A model generated the notes under the pieces. It worked only from the letters and a program-made list of their open reading frames with translations. It was not told where the DNA came from and ran no database searches. A DNA stretch of 64,000 bases from Paenibacillus graminis (GTDB lineage: Bacteria; Bacillota; Bacilli; Paenibacillales; Paenibacillaceae), in assembly GCF_000758705.1 (NCBI RefSeq), contig NZ_CP009287.1, forward strand, positions 1,426,001 through 1,490,000, read 5' to 3'. Below, one piece after another: positions 33,236 to 41,636 of the stretch. Positions within the stretch are counted from its first letter, which is position 1. Every line of letters begins with the position of its first letter. A program made the translations under genes and the position numbers.

Positions 33236-34072
33236 ATGAACAATCAAACTGAGCTTGGACAATTACTGGAGTCTCTAAAAATATCACTGCCGCTGGTGCA
33301 GCGTCTATTTCCGCTGGATGTAATGTTCGCCTTGGCGGATTCGGAAAAATTTATCTACTATCTGCCGGGAACAGAGCTGGATATCCGCATTCAAGAGGGG
33401 ACGCCGGTTCCGCCAAGCGGGGGAATCCGCATGGCATTGGATACGGGAGAGGACGTGAGTGCCAATATTCCGAAGGAAATCTACGGCTGGCCGTTCAAAT
33501 CCACCTCCATGCCGATAAAGGATCAGAACGGAGCGGTAGCTGGTGTTTTTACTATAGGAATCAGCCTCAGCAACCAGGAAACGCTCAGCGATGCGGCGAA
33601 TGCTCTGGCAGTGACCTCTGAACAAATCAGCTCGACCTCCGAAGAGATCGCGGAAACCGCCTCTGATCTGGCGAACACCGTAGGTGATCTGAAGCAGCTG
33701 GGGCAGAGAGTGGTTGAGGAGCTGCAGCAGACGGATGAGATTCTGGAGTTCATCCGCAAGGTGGCGGATAATTCCAACCTGCTGGGGCTTAACGCGGCGA
33801 TTGAAGCTGCCCATGCTGCGGAGCACGGGCGCGGCTTCGGCATCGTTGCACAGGAGATCCGGAAGATGTCCGTATCCAGCGCTTCGTCCGCGAAGGACAT
33901 CGCCGGCATTCTGCAGACGATCAAACAGAACATTAACCAGATGGAAGCAACGCTGATGGATTGTCTGGCCCAGAGCGAACGCCAGGCCGCAGCGACAGAG
34001 GAGATTACCGCCTCGATGCAGCAGATGTCGGCCTCCGCCGTGGAGATTGAGAAGATCGCGCGTCTGATATAA
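33236..34072 (+). CDS. Soluble chemoreceptor-like protein (YfmS-like)
   Basis: The 278-residue protein has no membrane segment. Residues about 1-115 form a sensor (LPLVQRLFPLDVMFALADSEKFIYYLPG, STSMPIKDQNGAVAGVFTIGISL), PAS-like in pattern. The rest is a short MCP signalling domain with tip NLLGLNAAIEAAHAAEHGRGFGIVAQEIRKMS. B. subtilis YfmS has the same size and layout. An ATG at 33200 overlaps a TATAAT box (33196-33201), so I place the start at 33236. It is divergent from the membrane receptor. The next gene starts 18 bases after its stop. Confidence 0.8.
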   Translation: MNNQTELGQLLESLKISLPLVQRLFPLDVMFALADSEKFIYYLPGTELDIRIQEGTPVPPSGGIRMALDTGEDVSANIPKEIYGWPFKSTSMPIKDQNGAVAGVFTIGISLSNQETLSDAANALAVTSEQISSTSEEIAETASDLANTVGDLKQLGQRVVEELQQTDEILEFIRKVADNSNLLGLNAAIEAAHAAEHGRGFGIVAQEIRKMSVSSASSAKDIAGILQTIKQNINQMEATLMDCLAQSERQAAATEEITASMQQMSASAVEIEKIARLI

Positions 34073-34090
34073 GCAAAGGAGGCAACTGCC

Positions 34091-34555
34091 ATTTATACAA
34101 TTTTGCAGGAGCCGGCGGGTAACACTTATTGTACTTTGATCCACCTCGCGCTGGAAGTCTGTGACACATTTATCCTGGTCAAACGGGATCAAATGGAACT
34201 GGAGCCTGAAGGACTTGAATTGCTGGAGCGTCTCCAGCCCTATTTCATAGAAACAAAAAAGGATGACGGCTGGCCTGGAACACGGTTGCTGGGCCATTAT
34301 GCCGATATTCATTATTTCAGCAGTTCTCCGGCTGCTGCCGATATTCTTCTTGCCTATACTCACAGCTTGTACTCCTGGGTACAGCCTAGGCTGCCTGATG
34401 ATCTCTGTTTTCTAAAAGGCGGACAGCCTTGGCTGGTCAATACGGCGCATGAGCATATGGGCAGCTTGCACACGGAAGAGGAAGAAGAGCTTGTCCGATT
34501 GGAGAAGAGCGGGTTATTGATCCGTGATCTGACCCTGTCCGGCTGGTCCTGGTGA
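34091..34555 (+). CDS. Conserved protein of unknown function, apparent ATT start
   Basis: The 154-residue frame starts best at ATT (34091): AAGGAGG ends eight bases before it, and the product then begins (M)YTILQEPAGNTYCTLIHLAL. No ATG, GTG or TTG is present with a proper site; the TTG at 34103 is 20 bases away. The protein has LLERLQPYF, WPGTRLLGHYADIHYF, LPDDLCFLKGGQPWLVNTAHEH, and no membrane segment. It looks like a conserved Paenibacillus family, but I cannot assign a function. It is coupled to the soluble chemoreceptor gene, and a strong terminator follows. Confidence 0.75.
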   Translation: MYTILQEPAGNTYCTLIHLALEVCDTFILVKRDQMELEPEGLELLERLQPYFIETKKDDGWPGTRLLGHYADIHYFSSSPAAADILLAYTHSLYSWVQPRLPDDLCFLKGGQPWLVNTAHEHMGSLHTEEEEELVRLEKSGLLIRDLTLSGWSW

Positions 34556-34585
34556 CTGTTTCATTCCATATGGTCTATTACTGGA

Positions 34586-34610
34586 AGCCCGCGCTCTGCG
34601 CGGGCTTTTT
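34586..34610 (+). terminator. Strong terminator
   Basis: AGCCCGCGC-TCT-GCGCGGGCT followed by TTTT. Confidence 0.9.
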
Positions 34611-34736
34611 GGGCGGCTGTCCGGCTGCCTGTCATTATCCATCCTGCTTGTCATGCCCGTCTGCATAATGCAGGCAAGTCCCTCATAGACATGTACTAAT
34701 CAATGCTTTTCCAAAACAGGTTAAGGGGATGATGTC

Positions 34737-35822
34737 ATGCGCCGGATAACATGGGTACTCGCGATCATTATGAGCGTGGCCCTGGTGCTCGCGGGATGCG
34801 GAAAGAAGGACGCCGCTTCCGTGGTCAAGGATTTGAACAATGTGTCTGATAAGCTGGAGAGCAAGCAGGGGGCTTACCAGGGGTCGGGCACGATGACGCT
34901 GTACACCGGCGAGCAGCCGCAGGAGTATAAGGTGGAGGTCTGGTACAAGAATCCTTCCTACTACCGGATCAGCCTGTCGAACGTCCAGAAGGATGTTACG
35001 CAAATCGTGCTGCGCAATGATGAGGGCGTATTCGTACTGACACCAAGCCTTGGCAAAAGCTTCCGCTTCCAGAGCGACTGGCCGGACAATCAAGGCCAGG
35101 TCTATCTGTACCAGACGCTGATCCGGGGAATTGTCTCCGACAACAACCGCCAGTTTGTAGAGGATGGAGACAACTACGTGTTCGAGGTAGCCGCCAATTA
35201 CCAGAGCAGCGCGCTGGTCCGCCAGAAAATCTGGCTTGCTAAGAAGACCTATGAGCCGAAGCAGGTGCAGGTCTCCGATTCCGAAGCCAAGGTTGTGGTG
35301 AACGTGAAGTTCGACAGCTTCAAGTTCGATCCGGAATTTACCAAGGATTCTTTTGATATGCAAAAGAATATGGCAACAGGCAGCGCATCCGAAAGCACGC
35401 TGGCGGAAGTGGATGAGAATGGCAATCCGGTCGCTGCGCCGGAGAACGCCCAGCAGGAAGACCAGGCGGCAGCCGCTGAACCCGGTGATTTCGGGATTAT
35501 TGAACCGGGCTATATTCCAGCCGGTGTGCAGCTGAAAGATTCCAACAAACTCGAGGACAGCAAGGATCATTCGGTGCTCCTCCGCTATGATGGAACATAC
35601 CAGTACACGATCATTGAGTCACGGCCGCTGGACCGTGCTGTCTCCCTGGCACCGGCAACCTTGGTTGACCTGGGATTCACCGCAGGGGCGCTGACCGGTG
35701 ATGAACAAAAGACACTGACCTGGATGAGCGATGGTGTGCAGTACCGGATCACCAGTGCAAATCTTCCTGTGAGCGAAATGATGCAGATTGCCGCTTCTAT
35801 GGAGGAACAATCGGGTAAGTAA
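34737..35822 (+). CDS. ydcC: LolA-like outer-face lipoprotein, YdcC family
   Basis: The 361-residue lipoprotein has lipobox LVLAGC (Cys about 21). Its main domain (about 30-220) is of the LolA/LppX-like type (GSGTMTLYTGEQPQEYKVEVWYKNPSYYRISLS, VFVLTPSLGKSFRFQSDWPDNQGQVYLYQ, KIWLAKKTYEPKQV). An acidic linker and a C-terminal DUF4367-like part (IIEPGYIPAGVQL, VLLRYDGTYQYTIIESRP) follow. B. subtilis YdcC lies in the same place before alr and is expressed during sporulation. Gene order therefore supports the name. Function is not established. Confidence 0.85.
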   Translation: MRRITWVLAIIMSVALVLAGCGKKDAASVVKDLNNVSDKLESKQGAYQGSGTMTLYTGEQPQEYKVEVWYKNPSYYRISLSNVQKDVTQIVLRNDEGVFVLTPSLGKSFRFQSDWPDNQGQVYLYQTLIRGIVSDNNRQFVEDGDNYVFEVAANYQSSALVRQKIWLAKKTYEPKQVQVSDSEAKVVVNVKFDSFKFDPEFTKDSFDMQKNMATGSASESTLAEVDENGNPVAAPENAQQEDQAAAAEPGDFGIIEPGYIPAGVQLKDSNKLEDSKDHSVLLRYDGTYQYTIIESRPLDRAVSLAPATLVDLGFTAGALTGDEQKTLTWMSDGVQYRITSANLPVSEMMQIAASMEEQSGK

Positions 35823-35832
35823 ATATCAGTAG

Positions 35833-35885
35833 GCGGATACTGCGTATTGTGGGAGTAATTCCTCTACAAGCAGTATCCGCTTTTT
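35833..35885 (+). terminator. Terminator between ydcC and alr
   Basis: GCGGATACTGC (35833-35843) pairs with GCAGTATCCGC (35870-35880), followed by TTTTT. Confidence 0.9.
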
Positions 35886-36044
35886 CAGCTTTTCTGGCCC
35901 TGACAGGACCTATGGGGGTTCTGCCAAAAGATAGCTCCCTGCTTACATTGACAGCCGCCTTCGATTAGCATTACCATTGACGGTAAGACTATAATCAATA
36001 CGATGCAGAGATGTTTTACTACAATGTTAGAAGGTGACCCTGAA

Positions 36045-37226
36045 GTGCAAGCAAGCTATCGACCTACAGTAGCCGAGATTAATCTCGATGATCTGCGTGC
36101 CAATTATGAGGCCTTCCGCAAGGTTCTTCCTGCGGAGACCAAGTTCATGGGATGCGTCAAAGGAAATGCGTACGGCCATGGAGCGGTGGAAGTGACCCGG
36201 GAGCTGGAACGGCTAGGAGCGGATTATGTAAGTGTTGCTTTTTTGGATGAGGCATTGGAGCTGCGTCAAGCGGGAATACTAATTCCTATTCTGGTGCTCG
36301 GCTACACCTCTCCCGAAGGAATACCCGTTGCCTGGAAGAACCATGTAACCGTAACACTGTTCACCCCGGAGGTGCTGGAGGCGGTAAGGCAGCTTCCGGT
36401 TGACCCGGAGCACCGGCTGAAAGTGCACATCAAGATAGACAGCGGGATGGGACGGCTGGGACTTTTGCCGGCGGATGCCCCCGATTTTATCGCTGAAGTG
36501 CATTCTGTAGCGCAGGCGGAGCTGGAGGGGATGTTCACACATTTTGCCAAAGCAGACGAAAACAACAAAAGCTATACACTGATGCAGTACCGACGGTTTA
36601 TGAGCGTGGCTGAAACGCTTCGGGACAGAGACATTCACATCCCGATCATACATACGGGCAATAGCGCTACGGCCATTGATACACCTCTTCTATCCAGTAA
36701 CATGGTGCGTGTAGGCATAAGCTTGTACGGTTTCTATCCCTCGACAGAGGTGAACCACGAGCTGGTGGCTCTACATCCGGTAATGACGCTGAAGACGCAG
36801 GCAGTCTATGTCAAAACCCTGCCGCCCGATTGGGGCATCAGCTACGGCACCCGGTACTTCACAGACAGCGAGGAGATCATTGCAACGCTTCCTGTGGGGT
36901 ACGCTGACGGATATTCCCGCATGCTAACAGGCAAAGCTGAGGTGCTAATACGCGGACGCCGCGTTCCTGTCGTCGGAACCATCTGCATGGACCAGTGTAT
37001 GGTAACGCTCAAATCTTTCGCTGAAGAAGCGGAACAAATCAAAGCTGGCGAAGAGGTTGTACTCATCGGACGCCAGGGTGCCGTGTCCATCACGGCAGAC
37101 GAACTGGCGCTCCATCTTGGAACGATTCACTACGAGGTAATCTGTATGCTGGCCCACCGGGTGCCGCGTGTGTATGTACGCGAAGGCGCTGCTCCTAACC
37201 TGGTGAACCCCTTGCTGCAGACCTAA
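36045..37226 (+). CDS. alr: Alanine racemase
   Basis: The 393-residue PLP enzyme converts L-alanine to D-alanine for peptidoglycan. FMGCVKGNAYGHGAVEV holds the PLP lysine. HIKIDSGMGRLGL, HTGNSATAIDTPL, GISLYGFYPS and the second-subunit tyrosine loop GISYGTRYF are all present. The end has the expected IGRQGAVSITADELA and YEVICMLAHRVPRVY. I prefer the GTG at 36045 (GAAGGTGA seven bases before; product starts near QASYRPTVAEINLDDLRANY) over upstream ATGs at 36003 and 36024. It precedes the toxin-antitoxin pair as in B. subtilis. Confidence 0.95.
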   Translation: MQASYRPTVAEINLDDLRANYEAFRKVLPAETKFMGCVKGNAYGHGAVEVTRELERLGADYVSVAFLDEALELRQAGILIPILVLGYTSPEGIPVAWKNHVTVTLFTPEVLEAVRQLPVDPEHRLKVHIKIDSGMGRLGLLPADAPDFIAEVHSVAQAELEGMFTHFAKADENNKSYTLMQYRRFMSVAETLRDRDIHIPIIHTGNSATAIDTPLLSSNMVRVGISLYGFYPSTEVNHELVALHPVMTLKTQAVYVKTLPPDWGISYGTRYFTDSEEIIATLPVGYADGYSRMLTGKAEVLIRGRRVPVVGTICMDQCMVTLKSFAEEAEQIKAGEEVVLIGRQGAVSITADELALHLGTIHYEVICMLAHRVPRVYVREGAAPNLVNPLLQT

Positions 37227-37437
37227 TGTCTTGACCGCGTTGCTCATGCAGGAACGGAATAGAAGGATAATGCCGTGTGACTAGTGTGACTTATGGTCTA
37301 TACGAACCGCCATTTCTAGTTTATAATGGAATGCAGCATACTTGATATACTGGCGGCATATATTCCTTGTATAAAATTCCTTGTATATTGTAACACTGGA
37401 ACACAAGGGCAGAAGGTTTGTGGGGGTGGAAGAGAAG

Positions 37438-37719
37438 GTGGCCAATTTGCAGAACACCAAAAGAATCATGATCAGCTTGCCCGATCATCTCTTGCAGGAA
37501 GTGGATGGGATCGTCCAATTGGAGAACTCCAACCGGAGTGAATTGATCAGGCAGGCCATGAAGCTGTATCTAAGCGAACGGAGGAAACGGACCATCCGCG
37601 ATTCGATGCAGCGTGGCTATATGGAAATGGCTAAAATCAATTTGACCATGGCATGCGAGGCGTTTCTCGCGGAGGAAGATGCAGACAGTACTCTTGGCCG
37701 CTTAGTAAGCGGGGTGTAG
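37438..37719 (+). CDS. ndoAI: Antitoxin EndoAI (ribbon-helix-helix)
   Basis: The 93-residue protein from GTG 37438 has an N-terminal ribbon-helix-helix domain (KRIMISLPDHLLQEVDGIV, RSELIRQAMKLYLSERR). The C-terminal toxin-binding part RGYMEMAKINLTMACEAF..LVSGV is nearly that of B. subtilis EndoAI, as is the length. It binds and neutralises EndoA and probably represses the operon. A GTG at 37426 is a possible alternative start. The toxin gene begins four bases after its stop. Confidence 0.9.
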   Translation: MANLQNTKRIMISLPDHLLQEVDGIVQLENSNRSELIRQAMKLYLSERRKRTIRDSMQRGYMEMAKINLTMACEAFLAEEDADSTLGRLVSGV

Positions 37720-37722
37720 ATA

Positions 37723-38073
37723 TTGATCGTTAAACGCGGCGACGTTTTTTTTGCCGACCTTTCGCCGGTGGTGGGTTCAGAACAAGGCGGAGTACGGCCG
37801 GTACTGGTCATTCAGAACGACATTGGCAATCGCTTCAGCCCGACAGTCATTGTGGCAGCCATCACTGCCCAGATTCAGAAGGCTAAACTGCCGACGCATG
37901 TAGAAATTGATGCGGCTGCTCACGGCTTTGACAGGGACTCCGTCATATTGCTGGAGCAGGTTCGGACAATTGACAAACAACGCTTAACCGATAAGATCAC
38001 CCATCTGGACGATGAAACAATGAAGCTGGTGGATGATTCGCTGCAAATCAGCCTGGGACTGATTGATTTTTGA
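37723..38073 (+). CDS. ndoA: Endoribonuclease toxin EndoA (MazF/PemK family)
   Basis: The 116-residue protein starts at a TTG (37723), as commonly seen in this operon. It has the MazF fold signatures [48 protein letters not shown] and [16 protein letters not shown]. The catalytic Arg in GVRPVLV and Thr in SPTVIV are present. It cuts single-stranded mRNA at U^ACAU-type sites in B. subtilis. Length and context with alr and ndoAI make the assignment firm. Confidence 0.95.
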   Translation: MIVKRGDVFFADLSPVVGSEQGGVRPVLVIQNDIGNRFSPTVIVAAITAQIQKAKLPTHVEIDAAAHGFDRDSVILLEQVRTIDKQRLTDKITHLDDETMKLVDDSLQISLGLIDF

Positions 38074-38108
38074 GTCAGGCAGACTTATAGATCACAGGAA
38101 ATGTATGG

Positions 38109-38143
38109 AGAGGCACACTGGGAGATCCCGGTGTGCCTCTTTG
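38109..38143 (+). terminator. Terminator of the toxin-antitoxin operon
   Basis: AGAGGCACAC (38109-38118) pairs with GTGTGCCTCT (38131-38140), with GGG/CCC inside, followed by TTT. Confidence 0.85.
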
Positions 38144-38210
38144 AGTTGGGCGCAGCAAAATATCTTGAATTTTACAGTGTGCTCCACTTGTGAATTGTAG
38201 TATCATGTCC

Positions 38211-38239
38211 ATATAAATAACACTAAATGTTATTTATAT
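38211..38239. other. Perfect AT-rich 12-bp palindrome
   Basis: ATATAAATAACA and TGTTATTTATAT are perfect inverse copies around a CTAAA loop. The site lies in the 400-base gap before the frl transporter genes. It may be a hairpin or an operator; nothing else is seen in this part of the gap. Confidence 0.5.
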
Positions 38240-38400
38240 TTTAAAAATTATATAAACGGTTCTTATATTCTCAAAATAACTCCCCGCTTTATGAACTGTG
38301 TGTATTCAGTTTTAAATGTAAAACCCTTTCATTCAGCCCCTCTTGAATAAGCTTATCAAAGGATTTGTAAAAAAAGATTTAAAATTAACTATTGGTGTGG

Positions 38401-38453
38401 TATAGTGTTGTTACGTAACAATACGTTACCTATTTTATGTGTTACATAAGTTA
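38401..38453 (+). promoter_or_regulatory. FrlR-type operators at the frlO promoter
   Basis: The perfect palindrome TTGTTACGTAACAA (38408-38421) directly follows a TATAGT box (38401-38406). Half sites ACGTTAC (about 38423) and TGTTACATAA (about 38440) follow. The same GTTACGTAAC-type motif occurs before frlB at 43422-43439. The FrlR-like regulator is the likely ligand. Confidence 0.65.
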
Positions 38454-38476
38454 ATCATCGATGGGAGGTATTTACA

Positions 38477-39790
38477 ATGTATCGGATGGGACGAAGATTG
38501 GGTTTGTTATTGTTAGCGGGATTATTGGTAGTACTGACGGCGTGCAGCAGCAATAACTCTAGTACTGCAACCAATGGGAATGGGGATTCGGAAGGCAAGA
38601 CAACAACGCTAAAGTTTTTTCACCGCTGGCCCAATGAACCAAGAAATTCGTATTTCAATTACATTAAAGAGGAATTCGAAAAACAGAATCCCGGTGTCAA
38701 AATTGAGATGGAATCGGTCCTGAACGATAACTACAAGGAGAAAATCAAGGTTCTTGTCTCCTCAGGGGACATCCCGGATGTCTTCTCCTCCTGGTCGGAC
38801 AGCTTTGCCGAAAGTCTGGTCTCCTCCGGCAGAGTTGAAGATCTTACTTCTATGTTCGACTCTGATAAGGACTGGGCAGGAACCCTGGTTCAGAATCAGC
38901 TGAAATCCTTCACTTTTGATGACAAAATATATGGTGTGCCTTTTACGATGGATGGAAAGGTCTTCTTTTATAATAAGAAAATATTCAACAAGCTGGGTCT
39001 TGAAAAACCAAAGACCTGGGACGAGTTCATAGCCCTGCTGGACAAGCTTAAGGCTGCGGGTTACGACACGCCAATTATCGAAGGCCTTCAGGATTCCTGG
39101 GCCGTGGGACACTACCTGGGCACTATGAATCAGCGGATGCTGAGTCCTGAGGTACTGGCAACCGACTATGCAGTCGGCACAGGCAAGTTTACCGATCCGG
39201 GATATTTACAAGTCCTGAAGTATTGGCAGAAATTAACCAAATATATGGGGCCAAATGCAACTTCCGTCAACCATGAAGCTACGAGAAATATGTTCATCGC
39301 CGGGGAAGTGCCGATTCATTATCTGCAGTTTGCCGAGCTGGGTTATCTGAAAGATAAACCCGATCTTGAGTTTGACTATTTTAATTTCCCGCAGTTCTCC
39401 GAGGGCAAAGGGAATGCCGAAGGTCTGACAGGCGCACCTGAAGGATTCATGATCAGCAAGGAAACGGCCAATAAAGAGCTTGCCGAGAAATTTGTAAAGT
39501 TCATTGTCTCTCCTGAGAATGCAGCGAAGTTTCAAAAGGATGTAGGTTCTATGACAACTGTAATCGGTGCAGCCACCGAGGAGAATTCCCCTCCGGGAAC
39601 CTTGGGAGCGATCGAAGTGATCCAGAATGCGGCAGAAACCACCCCTTGGCTTGATAATGCGGTGGATGCCAGCGTAGCCGATGCCTTTATGCGTGGAGGC
39701 CAAGCCATTGCTGCGGATATCGAGACCCCTGAAGAAGTGCTCAAAGAAGTGCAGGCCGCAGCGGCGAAGCTTCAGGCAGTCAAAAAGTAG
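38477..39790 (+). CDS. frlO: Fructosamine ABC transporter, substrate-binding lipoprotein (FrlO-like)
   Basis: The 437-residue protein has lipobox VVLTAC (Cys about 22) and the family-1 sugar-binding fold: TTLKFFHRWPNEPRNSYFNYIKEEFEKQNPGVKIEME, GDIPDVFSSW, YGVPFTMDGKVFFYNKKIFNKLGL, PKTWDEFIALLDKLKAAG. It would capture fructosamines (Amadori products) outside the cell. The name rests on the gene set: two permeases, an FrlD-like kinase, FrlR and FrlB. A hairpin terminator follows it, so it is probably made in excess over the permeases. Confidence 0.8.
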   Translation: MYRMGRRLGLLLLAGLLVVLTACSSNNSSTATNGNGDSEGKTTTLKFFHRWPNEPRNSYFNYIKEEFEKQNPGVKIEMESVLNDNYKEKIKVLVSSGDIPDVFSSWSDSFAESLVSSGRVEDLTSMFDSDKDWAGTLVQNQLKSFTFDDKIYGVPFTMDGKVFFYNKKIFNKLGLEKPKTWDEFIALLDKLKAAGYDTPIIEGLQDSWAVGHYLGTMNQRMLSPEVLATDYAVGTGKFTDPGYLQVLKYWQKLTKYMGPNATSVNHEATRNMFIAGEVPIHYLQFAELGYLKDKPDLEFDYFNFPQFSEGKGNAEGLTGAPEGFMISKETANKELAEKFVKFIVSPENAAKFQKDVGSMTTVIGAATEENSPPGTLGAIEVIQNAAETTPWLDNAVDASVADAFMRGGQAIAADIETPEEVLKEVQAAAAKLQAVKK

Positions 39791-39812
39791 AAACGAAGTG
39801 CTTCAACAATGA

Positions 39813-39838
39813 AGAGGGGGCATAGCTCCCCTCTTTTC
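39813..39838 (+). terminator. Intra-operon hairpin after the binding-protein gene
   Basis: AGAGGGG (39813-39819) pairs with CCCCTCT (39828-39834), followed by TTTT. Partial termination here would give more binding protein than permease. Confidence 0.7.
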
Positions 39839-39896
39839 TTCTAAGATACAGGGAAATGTGTCTAACTGGGTTCCCGGATAAAACAGGGGGAAAGTG

Positions 39897-40781
39897 ATGA
39901 GAACGAGAAGAACGATAGCTCCTTATTTGTTTGTCCTGCCGTGTGTGCTGATGCTTGCAGTATTCGTATATATGCCTCTGATCCAGAATTTCTTCTATAG
40001 CTTTCAGAATATCTCCCTGCTGTCAGGAAAAAGCTCATTCGCCGGTTTCGATAACTATAGAACGCTGTTCTCCGACCCTGTTGTGGGCAAAGCCTTAATC
40101 AATAATGTGAAATATGCCGTGATCTCTTTAATCTGCCAGGTAGGATTCGGACTGGTTCTGGCCGCAATCCTGGAGGAAGAGTTTCTGAGAAAGGTCTCCG
40201 CGATATTCCGGACGATCTTTTTTATACCAGTTATTATTTCTATTACGGTTATCTGCTTGTTATTCTCCTTCGTCTATAACCCGACGGATGGCCTGCTGAA
40301 TATGTTCCTGCAAGCTGTGGGGCTTGATGCCTGGGCTAAACCGTGGCTGGGTTCCGGTACTACAGCCATTTATGCCGTCATTGCCGTATCGCAGTGGCAG
40401 AGCATCGGCTATTGCATGATGTTGTTCATTGTGGCCATTCAGAAAATTCCGCGCGACCTCTATGAAGCGGCCAAAATTGACGGGGCAGGCAAAGTAAAAA
40501 TCTTTTTCAGCATCACGCTGCCTCAGGTGAAAGAAATGATTTTTGTAAATTCACTTCTGACCATAACAGGGGCGTTCATGGTATTTAACGAACCCTTTAT
40601 TCTAACCAAGGGCGGAGGTCCCGGAACCAGCTCCATTACAATTGCAGTCCTGATGTATCAGAATGGTTTTGTCAGAGACAGCATGGGTTATGCCGCGACC
40701 ATCTCGCTGCTTATTTTTGTCATTACAGCAGTGCTGGCGCTCATACAGACGTTATCATTCAGAACAGGGAAGGGGGACTGA
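39897..40781 (+). CDS. frlN: Fructosamine ABC transporter permease (FrlN-like)
   Basis: The 294-residue permease has six membrane segments (IAPYLFVLPCVLMLAVFVYMPLIQNFFYSF first). The EAA loop for the ATPase is YEAAKIDGAGKVKIFFSITLP. Such MalF/UgpA-type permeases pair with a second permease and a shared ATPase. ATG 39897 has AGGGGG six bases before. No ATPase gene is in the cluster, so a multi-use ATPase of the MsmX type encoded elsewhere is expected. Confidence 0.85.
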   Translation: MRTRRTIAPYLFVLPCVLMLAVFVYMPLIQNFFYSFQNISLLSGKSSFAGFDNYRTLFSDPVVGKALINNVKYAVISLICQVGFGLVLAAILEEEFLRKVSAIFRTIFFIPVIISITVICLLFSFVYNPTDGLLNMFLQAVGLDAWAKPWLGSGTTAIYAVIAVSQWQSIGYCMMLFIVAIQKIPRDLYEAAKIDGAGKVKIFFSITLPQVKEMIFVNSLLTITGAFMVFNEPFILTKGGGPGTSSITIAVLMYQNGFVRDSMGYAATISLLIFVITAVLALIQTLSFRTGKGD

Positions 40782-40783
40782 AC

Positions 40784-41611
40784 ATGGCCGGCAAGCTGCC
40801 TATTTACAGACTCATTGTGCTGCTGCCTCTCCTGGTAGGGGTAGTCCTGGTGATGTACCCGTTGTTCTGGATGGTGTCCTCATCATTTAAAAGCTACGAT
40901 GAAATTTTTGGAGCTGTCTGGAATCTGCCAAGCGAGTGGTTGTTTTCGAACTACGCAACCGCCTGGACCAAAGGGATAGGCAATTATTTTATGAACAGTG
41001 TGATTGTTACGGTCAGCACGATTGCGGGTGTTGTCATCATTGCTTCACTATGTGCGTATGGACTGAGCCGCTTCCGTTTCCGGTACAGCAAGACACTATT
41101 TATGTTCGTGCTCGGTGGAATGATGCTGGATCCACAGGTATGTCTGGTACCATTGTATAAGCTTTTGCAGAATCTAAATATTCATAATACGTATTTCGCT
41201 CTGATTCTGCCCTACATTGCCTTTAGGCTGTCGATCGCAGTGCTGCTCATCCGCTCTTATTTCCTGGGTATCCCCAAAGAGATTGAAGAGTCGGCAACCA
41301 TGGACGGCTGTTCGGTGTTCCGGACCTATCTCAGCATTTTTCTGCCCATGTCTCTTCCTATTATTATGACTACCATCATCCTTACCTCTTATTACGCCTG
41401 GAACGAGTTCCTGTTCTCTATAATCTTTATCGATTCGGATAAATACAGGACCATTCCGGCAGGGCTGATGAACTTCAAAGATGCATTGTCAACAGACTGG
41501 GGGGTTCTGCTGGCTGGACTGGTCATCTCTTCACTGCCGCTTATTATTCTGTTTATTTTTATGCAGAAATACTTTATTCAGGGTATGTCTGACGGCTCTG
41601 TAAAAGGCTGA
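40784..41611 (+). CDS. frlM: Fructosamine ABC transporter permease (FrlM-like)
   Basis: The 275-residue MalG/UgpE-type permease has six membrane segments and the EAA loop IEESATMDGCSVFRTYLSIFLP. It starts two bases after the preceding permease gene and shares its operon. It forms the membrane channel with FrlN. Confidence 0.85.
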   Translation: MAGKLPIYRLIVLLPLLVGVVLVMYPLFWMVSSSFKSYDEIFGAVWNLPSEWLFSNYATAWTKGIGNYFMNSVIVTVSTIAGVVIIASLCAYGLSRFRFRYSKTLFMFVLGGMMLDPQVCLVPLYKLLQNLNIHNTYFALILPYIAFRLSIAVLLIRSYFLGIPKEIEESATMDGCSVFRTYLSIFLPMSLPIIMTTIILTSYYAWNEFLFSIIFIDSDKYRTIPAGLMNFKDALSTDWGVLLAGLVISSLPLIILFIFMQKYFIQGMSDGSVKG

Positions 41612-41636
41612 ATATCGAACTTGGGAGGATTTATCC

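Noticed and set aside
35948..35995. Promoter for alr built from TTGACA (35948) and TATAAT (35990)
   Set aside because: The spacing is 36 bases, far from 17; neither box has a good partner, so no promoter is called.
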